From positions 1-64,000 of the forward strand of contig NZ_KB908259.1 of NCBI RefSeq assembly GCF_000382405.1: a DNA stretch of 64,000 nt, read 5' to 3'. Both the position numbers and the translations under genes were made by a program. The notes below the pieces were generated by a model. That model was not told the DNA's origin. It searched no databases and saw nothing but the letters and a program-made list of their open reading frames with translations. Within the stretch, counting starts at the first letter, position 1. Each line of letters opens with the position of its first letter. Positions 35,712 through 43,011 of the stretch are shown here, piece by piece. The DNA is from Mycobacterium sp. 141. GTDB lineage: Bacteria > Actinomycetota > Actinomycetes > Mycobacteriales > Mycobacteriaceae.

Positions 35712-36263
35712 TTACTTTTCGCTGCTCAGGGGAGCGAGGCGCTGCTGTGGGCGACCTTGTGTAGCAGCTGCGAGCGCAATGACGATCTCGTCGGCGTGTG
35801 GAGCGTCGGCGATGCGCACCTCGATGGTCTGATGGTGCGACCGGATGGTGGCATCGGTGATGTGCTTGAGCGGGACGTCGAAGATGACACCGGCTGGACC
35901 GCGCTTCTCGACAGCAGGCAACAGGGTGGTGGCGTTGGCCGCCTTGCGGAAGTGATCACCGAACTTCAGTGTGTGGATAAGCCCCGAGCCATGCTCGATC
36001 TCGCCATTGAGGCCGACGATCGCGGCCTTACCGTAGGCCTCCGCAGTACCCTCGAGAGCTTCCAGGACCAGGGGTGCCAGCAGTGCACCCACATCGGAGG
36101 CGGTCGCATCGATACCGGGAGCCAAGTCCTCGACGAAACCCTGTCCAGCCCAGGGGTTTTCGATCACCGCGGCGATGACGGCGATGCGCGCCGGCGGGTT
36201 CACCTCGCGTCCGCCCTCGGTGCGGATCTCCTCGACGACGGTGACGATCTTGCGCAGCTTCAT
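35712..36263 (-). CDS. DUF1185 (amino acid synthesis family) protein B
   Basis: A 183-residue member of the DUF1185 / amino-acid-synthesis family (PF06684). Family landmarks are LRKIVTVVEEIRTEGGRE, AAVIENPWAGQGF, AYGKAAIVGLNGEIEHGSGL and the ADAPHADEIVIA segment. The one structure I recall from the family (Bordetella BB2672) has a chorismate-mutase-like fold; no reaction is known. It overlaps its paralogue by four bases. The pair shares the GKAAIVG, GEIEHG and PDEIVI blocks, so they may form a mixed complex (inference). Confidence 0.85.
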   Translation of the reverse strand: MKLRKIVTVVEEIRTEGGREVNPPARIAVIAAVIENPWAGQGFVEDLAPGIDATASDVGALLAPLVLEALEGTAEAYGKAAIVGLNGEIEHGSGLIHTLKFGDHFRKAANATTLLPAVEKRGPAGVIFDVPLKHITDATIRSHHQTIEVRIADAPHADEIVIALAAATQGRPQQRLAPLSSEK

Positions 36264-36880
36264 GACAGGGCACTCTCCAGATTCTTGACGGTGACGGCGG
36301 GGTCAGTTTTGCGGTCCCCGATGCGGGGGTGGGGCCGTGGACCGGTCGATCCGGCGGCGATGATGACGATCTCGTCGGGGCGGGGCGCGTCGGACACCCT
36401 GGCGCTGACGGTCTGGTAATGGCTGCGGGTCGCGGCATGTGTCTTGTGCCAGAGTGGAACGACCAGTGCCGCACCGGCTTCGGACCGAGTATCAGCGAAG
36501 CAGATGATCGATTCGCCCTCCAGGAACTCCCGCATGAGGTTGCCGAAGTAGGGGGTGTGGATCAGCGCGCCACCGTGCTCGATTTCTCCGGCATTACCGA
36601 CGATGGCAGCCTTGCCGAACGCCTCGACTGCATCGACCCCACCGAGCGCCGCCACCAAACGATCACTCAGGAGTTGGGCGAGTACCGGAGCGATTTGGGT
36701 GACCTCTGGCTGAAGGTCACGTGACGGACCGGTTCCCAACCATGGATTGGCGATCACTGCGGCGACAGTGGCCTGCAGCGCCGGATTGTCCGGTCGTTCG
36801 CCGGCCTCGGTTACCACCGCCTCGCGATAGAGAACCAGCTTCCTCAACCCGATGCTGCCTTCGCGCCCACTCTCTTGCAT
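36260..36880 (-). CDS. DUF1185 (amino acid synthesis family) protein A
   Basis: A 206-residue paralogue of the next gene, with LRKLVLYREAVVTEAGERPD, AAVIANPWLGTG, AFGKAAIVGNAGEIEHGGAL and the ATRSHYQTVSARVSDAPRPD block. It leads the leftward catabolic operon. A good promoter lies right in front (TTGACC, 17-base spacer, TACTGT), which would start transcription within a few bases of the ATG, so the mRNA is probably leaderless. Function unknown; its context suggests a step in breakdown of an N-heterocycle. Confidence 0.85.
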   Translation of the reverse strand: MQESGREGSIGLRKLVLYREAVVTEAGERPDNPALQATVAAVIANPWLGTGPSRDLQPEVTQIAPVLAQLLSDRLVAALGGVDAVEAFGKAAIVGNAGEIEHGGALIHTPYFGNLMREFLEGESIICFADTRSEAGAALVVPLWHKTHAATRSHYQTVSARVSDAPRPDEIVIIAAGSTGPRPHPRIGDRKTDPAVTVKNLESALS

Positions 36881-36888
36881 GCCACAGC

Positions 36889-36917
36889 ACAGTAGACCTC
36901 TACTGAGAGTTGGTCAA
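36889..36917 (-). promoter_or_regulatory. Promoter with palindromic operator, DUF1185 operon
   Basis: Reading leftward: -35 TTGACC (36917-36912), a 17-base spacer, -10 TACTGT (36894-36889). A 14-base dyad AGTAGA-N2-TCTACT spans 36891-36904, overlapping the -10 and spacer. The predicted start of transcription is about 36882, so the ATG at 36880 would be effectively leaderless. Confidence 0.65.
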
Positions 36918-37522
36918 TAGTGTATTGGGCCTTTGCGCGGAAATCTGATATGGGCGCTGGCGATGTAACCGCAATGACGACTAAACATGTTGAAACACAG
37001 GGTTGTTCAACATTCATGCACGATGGTCGCCGAAGGCATTATTTGGGCGGTGGAAGGTCTGGTTGCGTCCAACCCCCATCACATTGACATACAACTATGA
37101 GCTACGTTACATTTTGTTGTATGCAAGCTTGTCGGCTTTCCGCATGACTCGAGGGATTGCCATGTCTCGGCAGGCTCGACGACCTTCGCGCTGCGGCGGC
37201 GGGAGCTGTCGCAGGAGGTGCGAGCAGACAGACTGGCTCTGCCCGCGACCGGCCCGTGGCGGGTTTTTGCACGAGTGTTCAGATCGTTGCGATCCAGATG
37301 ACCTGGGTGTTTCTTCCCGAACACCACAGTGTTGGTACCGCAGCTGCTCGGTAGGACGCCCTGGCCGGAGGCGTCGGCGCCCGCTAGCCGGCCGTGCTTT
37401 CAGTGAACTTGATCTTCCTGGAGTACTTGGCTTTTGGTCCGTCGGAGCATCGCCCGGCCATGACGCAGTCAATTCGTCCGTATGAGCAGATCGGTAGTCG
37501 CACAGTGAAAGGAGACAAGGAC
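36918..37522. other. Divergent regulatory region of the catabolic island
   Basis: About 600 bases between the leftward DUF1185 operon and the rightward NTF2-like gene. It contains the leftward promoter edge and one copy of the duplicated promoter-operator. The 400 bases after that promoter are a long untranslated leader in which I find no convincing gene, although a few small open frames exist. Confidence 0.6.
37077..37128 (+). promoter_or_regulatory. Duplicated promoter-operator, copy A
   Basis: CATCACATTGACAT (37077-37090) includes a -35 TTGACA (37084-37089); after 18 bases comes -10 TACATT (37108-37113), then TTGTTGTATGCAA at the expected start of transcription. The same two blocks, with the same 17-base separation, occur in front of the second GntR gene at 40752-40797 in reverse. 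An inverted pair CATACAAC (37088-37095) and GTTGTATG (37116-37123) is a candidate GntR site. Confidence 0.75.
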
Positions 37523-37951
37523 ATGTCTGACATCGACGACCGTCGTGATCGGATCCAGCAAGTGTGGGAGGCGGCATGGGACCGCGGGGAAGTAGATGCT
37601 CTCGACAAGCTGTTTAGCCCAGACTACCTGCGGTTTGGCACTTCCAGCAGCGGTCAGGGTTTGGCCGATTTCAAGGCGTCGATTGTCAGCACCCGCGGCG
37701 CGTTTCCCGATCTTCTGACCGTGGTGGACGAAATTATCATCGAGGGCGATCGTGCCGCGGTTCGTTGGCACAGCACGGGAACGCACCAGCATCCGTTCTT
37801 GGGGGTACCGGCCACTCACCGCACAGTCGAGATCAGCGGGGCGACGTTCTCGCGATTTGACGGCGACCATGTCGTTGAAGAGTTCGTCACCTGGGACCCC
37901 AGAGCGCTCCTGACTGCGCTCGGGATCATCACCGTCGGCCAGGATCGTTGA
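37523..37951 (+). CDS. NTF2-like / SnoaL-type protein
   Basis: A 142-residue cone-fold protein of the SnoaL-like ester-cyclase group: VWEAAWDRGEVDALDKLFSP, GLADFKASIVSTRGAFPDL, AVRWHSTGTHQHPFLGVPAT and FSRFDGDHVVEEFVTWD. The fold serves as isomerase, cyclase, dehydratase or hydrolase, so the exact reaction is open. GAAAGGAGA lies before the ATG at 37523. It begins the rightward unit with flavin reductase and GntR genes, driven by promoter copy A. Confidence 0.8.
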   Translation: MSDIDDRRDRIQQVWEAAWDRGEVDALDKLFSPDYLRFGTSSSGQGLADFKASIVSTRGAFPDLLTVVDEIIIEGDRAAVRWHSTGTHQHPFLGVPATHRTVEISGATFSRFDGDHVVEEFVTWDPRALLTALGIITVGQDR

Positions 37952-37956
37952 TCGAG

Positions 37957-38475
37957 ATGACGAAAGACGACGGCGCAACGGCCCAGATTGAGCCCGACCT
38001 CAACGTGATGAAGCAGGTCAATCGACAGTTCATCAGCGGAGTCACGGTTGTTACTGCGCTAGATCAGCAGACGCCTCGGGGCTTGGCGGTTAATGCTTTC
38101 TCCAGCATCTCGCTCGAACCCCCAACGGTGATGGTTGCGGTACAGCGAACATCGTCTACTCACGACTGCCTTTATCGGGCGAAGCACCTGGCCATCAACA
38201 TCTTGTCGACCGATCAACTCGATGTGGTCAATGTCTTTGCCACGAAAACCCCGGACAAGTTCTCAGGCCTGGATTGGGTTCCGGGACCGTTCGGGAGCCC
38301 GCTGATCAACCACAGCGGCGCTCAGATGGAAGTGGAGATCCGCGAACGACTGCAAGCCAGCACCCATACGGTGTTCATCTGCCGAGTGGTGCACGCCGCG
38401 GTCAGTGACCGTCCGCCGATGGTTTACAGTGCCGGTAAGTTTTTCGATGGCGGCGCTTTGTCGCCGCTGGGCTGA
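37957..38475 (+). CDS. Flavin reductase family protein
   Basis: A 172-residue flavin reductase domain (HpaC/RutF type): NRQFISGVTVVTALD, GLAVNAFSSISLEPPTVMV, RAKHLAINILS, DKFSGLDWVPGPFGSPLI and CRVVHAAV. It would reduce FMN or FAD with NAD(P)H and supply it to a monooxygenase. The obvious partner is the LLM enzyme of the leftward operon. I use the ATG at 37957; a TTG at 37948 overlapping the upstream stop is also possible. The GntR gene follows 35 bases later. Confidence 0.87.
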   Translation: MTKDDGATAQIEPDLNVMKQVNRQFISGVTVVTALDQQTPRGLAVNAFSSISLEPPTVMVAVQRTSSTHDCLYRAKHLAINILSTDQLDVVNVFATKTPDKFSGLDWVPGPFGSPLINHSGAQMEVEIRERLQASTHTVFICRVVHAAVSDRPPMVYSAGKFFDGGALSPLG

Positions 38476-38510
38476 CCCAGGGTTGGAGTGACATCGAAGG
38501 GGAGGCACGG

Positions 38511-39212
38511 GTGAGAAGCGACGACGGCTCCCGCAACGGCTCTATTCAGAGCAGACTGATTGCTGAAGTCCGTCGTCGCATCATCACCGGTGAGATCGCT
38601 CCCGGAGTCAACATCTCAGAACTCGCTCTGGCCGAGGAGTTCGGAGTCTCCCGCACCCCGGTACGCGAGACGTTCAAGCAGCTGCAGACCGAAGGCCTGA
38701 TCGAGATTCGACCTCGAGTCGGTACTTTCGTGACTACGCCGTCGCGGCGCGAAATCCTGGAGCTGTTCGAGATGAAAGAGCTGTTGGAAGGCGCTGCGGC
38801 ACGGTTGCTTGCCCAACGTGGGCGTGTGCCGGAAGTCGATCGACTCGAAGAAAACTTGCGCCAGTTCGATCAGGCCGTGGCGTCCGACGATCGGGCCCGG
38901 TACGTCGAACTCATCGACGAGTTTCACAACCTACTCATCGTCGGTGCCGACAACGCCAAATTGGAAAGTCACTACCGGACGTTGATGAACCAGCTCGCCT
39001 ACTCGCGCCTGGTGACCACTTCACTGAGCCAGCCCGGTCGGCCGCTGCAGTCCAACCGCGAGCACCGTCAGGTGCTGGATCTGATCCTCGCCAAAGACGG
39101 TGATACTGCCGAACGCGTGATGCGCGAACACGTCCGTGCCAGCCGTCAGGCCCTTCTTGCTGGTCTCGACCAGGGGTCAACCGCTTCCCGTGGCCGACGA
39201 CACGCAGTCTAG
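38511..39212 (+). CDS. GntR family regulator (FCD type) 1
   Basis: A 233-residue regulator with an N-terminal winged helix (NISELALAEEFGVSRTPVRE, the GntR signature, to RVGTFVTTPSRREI) and a C-terminal all-helical FCD ligand domain with metal-ligand-type Asp/His residues (ELIDEFHNLL, SNREHRQVLDLI). FCD regulators usually sense small carboxylic acids. GGGGAGGCACGG precedes the GTG. It is closely similar to the second GntR protein 0.7 kb away, and probably binds the duplicated operator. Confidence 0.9.
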   Translation: MRSDDGSRNGSIQSRLIAEVRRRIITGEIAPGVNISELALAEEFGVSRTPVRETFKQLQTEGLIEIRPRVGTFVTTPSRREILELFEMKELLEGAAARLLAQRGRVPEVDRLEENLRQFDQAVASDDRARYVELIDEFHNLLIVGADNAKLESHYRTLMNQLAYSRLVTTSLSQPGRPLQSNREHRQVLDLILAKDGDTAERVMREHVRASRQALLAGLDQGSTASRGRRHAV

Positions 39213-39238
39213 TTGCGCCGAGAAGCCATGCCGCTCGG

Positions 39239-39895
39239 TTAGTTCGTTCGCGTTGCCCGGACGCCGTCCGGCCGTGTGTCGATACCAGAGGTGCCGGCGC
39301 TCAGCGCCAGTTGGTGGTTCAGTGCAAATAACGTCGCGGTCAGGCCGTCAAGGATCTCGCCGGCGTCATCGACGAGTCGGCACATCACGACCACCGGCGG
39401 ATGTCCTGCTGCTCTGCTCAGATCGACGGCACGTTCCCACGCCCGCCCCCGCTCTGTGAAACCGCCGTCCGCACAGCGGACCGGCAGGATGTGACCCGGC
39501 CGGGTCACATCATCGGCGACGGTGCCGGGGTCTGCGAGCACTCGCATGGTGTGTGCCCGGTCCCGCGCGGATATGCCTGTGCCGATGCCTGATGCAGCAT
39601 CGACAGCCACCGTGAACGACGCACCGCTGTTCTCCGAGGCGAGAATCGGCTGATCCGGTATCCGCAATCTGTCCAGCAGTGAACTCGGCATCGCGGCGTG
39701 AACAATTCCAGACGAGTGACTGATGGCGAAGTGCAGTTGGGCTGTGGTGGCGGTGGCTGCCGGAAATGCGAGCAGCGCGCCGCCCTCATCGAGGAACACT
39801 GCGGGCAATCCTGCAGCAAACGCTTCCCGGACCTCGGCACGAAAACCATCGGCCCAGCCGGCGTTTTTCGCGAACGGTGTGATTGTGCCGGTCAT
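39239..39895 (-). CDS. RibB-like protein lacking catalytic residues
   Basis: A 218-residue protein with the 3,4-dihydroxy-2-butanone-4-phosphate synthase fold. Scaffold motifs are clear: ASFTVAVDAASGIGTGISAR, DRAHTMRVLADP and TRPGHILPVR. The active site is not conserved. The acidic DDEDRENEGD loop reads LDEGGALLAF, the GHTEAAVDL His site reads AWERAVDL and the Glu of ICEI is Arg (MCRL). It cannot be expected to make the riboflavin precursor. It is encoded 39 bases after the second GntR gene, so it is probably a ligand-binding or repurposed member of the catabolic island. Confidence 0.78.
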   Translation of the reverse strand: MTGTITPFAKNAGWADGFRAEVREAFAAGLPAVFLDEGGALLAFPAATATTAQLHFAISHSSGIVHAAMPSSLLDRLRIPDQPILASENSGASFTVAVDAASGIGTGISARDRAHTMRVLADPGTVADDVTRPGHILPVRCADGGFTERGRAWERAVDLSRAAGHPPVVVMCRLVDDAGEILDGLTATLFALNHQLALSAGTSGIDTRPDGVRATRTN

Positions 39896-39934
39896 CGATC
39901 GTGCTCCTGGTCTGATTGTTCGTCGGATTGGTGG

Positions 39935-40579
39935 TCAGAACTGCACGCCGGCCAGCAGCGCTTGCCGGCTGGCGCGGACATGTTCGCGCATCACACGTTC
40001 GGCGTTGGCACCGTCCTGGGCGACGATCAGCTCGAACACGTGGCGATGCTCGCGGTCACACTGGGCAAGCCGGCCGGGCTGGCTCAGCGAAGTGGTCACC
40101 AGGCGCGAGTAGGCGAGCTGGTTCATCAACGTCCGGTAGTGGCCCTGCAACTTGGCGTTGTCGGCCCCGGACATGAGCACGTTGTGAAACTCGTGAACCA
40201 GCTCGGCGTACCGGGCGCGATCATCATCGACCACTGCAGCGGCGGCTCGCTGGAGGTTGCTTTCCAGCTGATCGATTTCCGGCACCCTTCCGCGCTCGGC
40301 GAGTAGCCGGGCGCCGGCGCCTTCGAGTAGTTCTTTCATCTCGAACAACTCGACAATCTCGCGCCGCGACGGGGTAGTGACGAACGTGCCGACCCGGGGC
40401 CGGATCTCGACCAGCCCCTCGGTCTGCAGCTGCTTGAACGTCTCGCGTACCGGGGTGCGGGACACTCCGAACTCCTCGGCAAGGGTCAGTTCGGAGATAT
40501 TCACACCGGGTGGGATCTCGCCGGCGATGATGCGTCGACGTATCTCGGCAATCAGCCGGTCGGGCTTGGAACGACTCAC
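39935..40579 (-). CDS. GntR family regulator (FCD type) 2
   Basis: A 214-residue close paralogue of the 38511 regulator, with the same NISELTLAEEFGVSRTPVRE helix and FCD domain (ELVHEFHNVL, CDREHRHVFELI). By eye most positions are identical through the DNA-binding half, so the two may recognise the same operator. The GTG at 40579 aligns with the start of the paralogue; a longer frame exists. Promoter copy B lies about 175 bases upstream. The RibB-like gene follows on the same strand. Confidence 0.88.
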   Translation of the reverse strand: MSRSKPDRLIAEIRRRIIAGEIPPGVNISELTLAEEFGVSRTPVRETFKQLQTEGLVEIRPRVGTFVTTPSRREIVELFEMKELLEGAGARLLAERGRVPEIDQLESNLQRAAAAVVDDDRARYAELVHEFHNVLMSGADNAKLQGHYRTLMNQLAYSRLVTTSLSQPGRLAQCDREHRHVFELIVAQDGANAERVMREHVRASRQALLAGVQF

Positions 40580-41168
40580 GGGATATCGCGGGTAACGGTG
40601 TTGCTGCGGCAGATGTCGACAGGCACTGGATTTACCTCTTCCGGTGATGATCTGGTGTGGATGCGCCAACGGGCCGAACAGTTGTTATGGCTGTTATGGC
40701 GAGACCGCGGTCGGGACCGGGGTCGGCCACCTCGCCGGATGCGCTTGTGGTATGCAACAGAATGTAGCTGTCGACATAAAAGCATGTCAATGTGATGCGA
40801 GATGCTAAATCAGTTTTTCTGCATATCAGTGTGGATCCAACCGATCATGTGGCTAAAACCGCTGGAGCATGGCACTTGTGGGACGCTGTTTCGCGCACAA
40901 CGATGCATCAATCAGGCGCACGAGCACAAGCTCATTGTCCTGAAACTGGATGTCCACTGGCATGCAAGAAAGGCAGTGTTGGGTGTTCGAACCCAGTTTT
41001 GGTGGAGCATCGGAGCCCTCGGAGACCCTCTGTGGCTGAGTCGCTCGACGAGCTCCTCAACGGTGCTCGCCGCGGACTTGGCCGCTCACCCTGCCGGTTG
41101 GGTACGAATATCCTTATCGCACAACGGTTTCTGTCCAACGCATTGCTGACAGCCCAGGAAGACCGAAC
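40580..41168. other. Intergenic region with promoter copy B
   Basis: About 590 bases. The left part is the leader of the second GntR gene and holds promoter-operator copy B. From 40800 to 41168 I see no recognisable gene; a small open frame to 41175 has no family features. Confidence 0.5.
40752..40797 (-). promoter_or_regulatory. Duplicated promoter-operator, copy B
   Basis: Reading leftward: CATCACATTGACAT (40797-40784), identical to copy A, 17 bases, then TACATTCTGTTGCAT (40766-40752), matching copy A at 13 of 15 positions. It therefore provides -35 TTGACA and -10 TACATT directed at the second GntR gene, with the TGTTG operator core at the start of transcription. Confidence 0.75.
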
Positions 41169-41294
41169 ATGCTGATCCGCCCGTGGGACGCTGCATTGGA
41201 TACCGCCGAATGGCACAATCCGGTGTTCCGGGCTTCAGGCCACGCCACGCAACCGCGCGGTCGTCGGAAAGGTAACGCCCCGAATATCGGGTGA
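41169..41294 (+). pseudogene. N-terminal fragment of a PNPOx-like FMN-binding protein
   Basis: A 41-codon frame starting MLIRPWDAALDTAEW, which matches the first residues of pyridoxamine-oxidase-like FMN-binding proteins (MLIHPWDAALDxAEW pattern), then diverges and stops. It is probably the stump of a deleted gene. The assignment rests on only 15 residues and is tentative. Confidence 0.4.
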
Positions 41295-41355
41295 TCACCG
41301 GCCCACACGCCGCGTGTGGTCAGCGCCAGAAATGGCGCCTATGGTGGCATGACAT

Positions 41356-42102
41356 ATGTGGGTGGCTGATGCATTTTTCAGTGGGGCCGGACAGGGGCCC
41401 CGCCAGATCGTCGAGTTGGTGGCCGCTTTTGCGCTCACTGCCTTGATCGGACTCGAACGTGAGGCCAGGGGCAAGAGCGCGGGTCTTCGCACGCAAGCGA
41501 TCGTGGGTACATCCGCGGCGCTGATCTTGTTGGTGAGCAAGTACGGCTTTGGCGATGTCGTGACGGCAGGTGCCGTTGTCCTCGACCCGTCTCGGGTCGC
41601 CGCACAGATCGTCTCCGGCATCGGTTTCCTCGGAGCCGGCATCATCATCACGCGCCGCGGTGCCGTGGTGGGGTTGACGACCGCGGCAGCAATCTGGGAA
41701 TCGGCCGCGATCGGCATGGCGGCTGCCGCGGGTCTGCTTCTGTTGGCGATTGTCGTCACGGCACTGCATTTCACCATCGTGCTGGGGATCGGGCCGGGAC
41801 TGCGGAAGCTGTTGCGGCGATTGCCTGGATCTGTTCAGGTACACGTCATCTATCTGGACGGCCGCGGGATTCTGCGCCAGCTGCTGCAGGTGTGCGACGT
41901 ACATCGATGGCATCTGATCTCGCTGGTGGCCGATTCACCGGGTGGTGCTCCGTCGGTTCTGACGGCCCAAAGTCCCGTGATGCCAGGAGAAGTGGGGATC
42001 ACCATGACGTTGTCAGGTGCGGGCGTCATGGAAGCAAGCCGGGTGCTCGCGGGTGTCGACGGTGTCGTTCGCATCGACCAGATCCACGACGACGCCTTGT
42101 GA
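41356..42102 (+). CDS. mgtC: MgtC/SapB family membrane protein
   Basis: A 248-residue membrane protein. The N-terminal part has about four to five helices with the MgtC signature ALTALIGLEREARGKSAGLR and ASGIGFLGAGIIITRRG-like segment (VSGIGFLGAGIII), and the C-terminal part is a cytoplasmic ACT-like domain. MgtC proteins support growth at low magnesium and inside macrophages, partly through control of ATP synthase in other bacteria. No magnesium-responsive leader was recognised. It overlaps nothing and converges with the FKBP lipoprotein. Confidence 0.9.
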   Translation: MWVADAFFSGAGQGPRQIVELVAAFALTALIGLEREARGKSAGLRTQAIVGTSAALILLVSKYGFGDVVTAGAVVLDPSRVAAQIVSGIGFLGAGIIITRRGAVVGLTTAAAIWESAAIGMAAAAGLLLLAIVVTALHFTIVLGIGPGLRKLLRRLPGSVQVHVIYLDGRGILRQLLQVCDVHRWHLISLVADSPGGAPSVLTAQSPVMPGEVGITMTLSGAGVMEASRVLAGVDGVVRIDQIHDDAL

Positions 42103-42126
42103 GTACGGCGGTCGCCTGCGCCGGCC

Positions 42127-42777
42127 TCAGTCCGTGGCGTCGAGAATCTTGATCGCGAAGACGAGTGTGTCACCCTTCTGGATTCCGGCGCGGGGCTCGC
42201 CATCGGGATACCCGTCGGCGGACGACATGGCGACGGCGACCGTGGAGCCGACCTTCTGTCCTGCGATGGCCTTCTTGAAACCGGTCACGACGCCGTCAAG
42301 CGGGAACTGCACCGGCTCGCCGCGTTGGTAACTGCTGTCGAACACATTCCCGTCACGTCCGTTGACGCCCATGTAGCAAACGGAAACCGTTGCGGTGTCG
42401 GCGACGACGGGGCCGTCTCCGGGTTGCAGTGTGTGCACCTGGGTCTCGGTCACGGTGAACGGTGTGCCCACGGCGACGTTCGGCGCCGCGGTATCGGTGG
42501 ATCCCGTCACGGCGACGTTGCCGGTGGCGCCGGCCAGCGTCCATTCGGGGTTGGCACCGGTGTTTGGTGCTGCCGTCGGGCACGCACTGGCGATGGGTGC
42601 CGTTGTGCTGACGGGCGACGGAGCCGATTCGGACGCGGAAGACGTATGTGTCGCCGGCGTGCTTGCCGATTGGTTGTCCGCGTCGGAGCCGCATGCGGCG
42701 AGTGTCATGGTGATCGATGCGGCGCAGGCTGCCAACACGACGGAGCAAGACACGCGAGAGGAGTTCACGGCCGTCAC
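42127..42777 (-). CDS. FKBP-type peptidyl-prolyl isomerase lipoprotein
   Basis: A 216-residue lipoprotein. The lipobox is LAAC in MTLAACGSDAD near residue 29, followed by a Ser/Thr/Ala-rich linker. The C-terminal domain is FKBP-like: VSVCYMGVNGRDGNVFDSSY, VQFPLDGVVTGFKKAIAGQK and the closing KGDTLVFAIKILDATD. It would catalyse proline isomerisation in exported proteins on the outer face of the membrane. It is divergent from the HtrA protease, which also acts in that compartment. Confidence 0.88.
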   Translation of the reverse strand: MTAVNSSRVSCSVVLAACAASITMTLAACGSDADNQSASTPATHTSSASESAPSPVSTTAPIASACPTAAPNTGANPEWTLAGATGNVAVTGSTDTAAPNVAVGTPFTVTETQVHTLQPGDGPVVADTATVSVCYMGVNGRDGNVFDSSYQRGEPVQFPLDGVVTGFKKAIAGQKVGSTVAVAMSSADGYPDGEPRAGIQKGDTLVFAIKILDATD

Positions 42778-42918
42778 CGTAACAGCCTCGTTGCCCGGTC
42801 AGGTGGCCCGCGTGATCTGACCGGCTGCGGCCGACAGGAGTTCTGGGAAAGACTCACCCCGACGGCTGACCGAGCCTGGCACCGACCCCGTCAAAGTCTT
42901 GGACAGCACCGAACTCAT

Positions 42919-42937
42919 TCTCAGCAAAGTCTCAGTC
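42919..42937 (+). promoter_or_regulatory. MprA-like box upstream of HtrA protease
   Basis: Two 8-base direct repeats, TCTCAGCA (42919-42926) and TCTCAGTC (42930-42937), separated by three bases. This spacing and core agree with the MprA recognition site described for envelope-stress genes of M. tuberculosis, including pepD. It ends 74 bases before the HtrA start. Confidence 0.6.
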
Positions 42938-43011
42938 AGCACAGGCAACCTACAGTCGGACGCCGCCACGGCGTATGAACATCTGCGTCTCGAGGAAGAA
43001 GAACCCACGCA

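Noticed and set aside
37003..37485. A 160-codon open frame on the plus strand in the divergent regulatory region
   Set aside because: It crosses promoter copy A, is Arg/Cys-rich and has no recognisable domain.
40981..40996. GGGTGTTCGAACCC resembles a tRNA T-arm or attachment site
   Set aside because: The stem does not pair correctly around the TTCGAA loop and no acceptor, D-arm or anticodon arm lies upstream.
40792..41175. A 127-codon frame before the PNPOx-like fragment
   Set aside because: No conserved motif found; composition typical of non-coding frames in this window.
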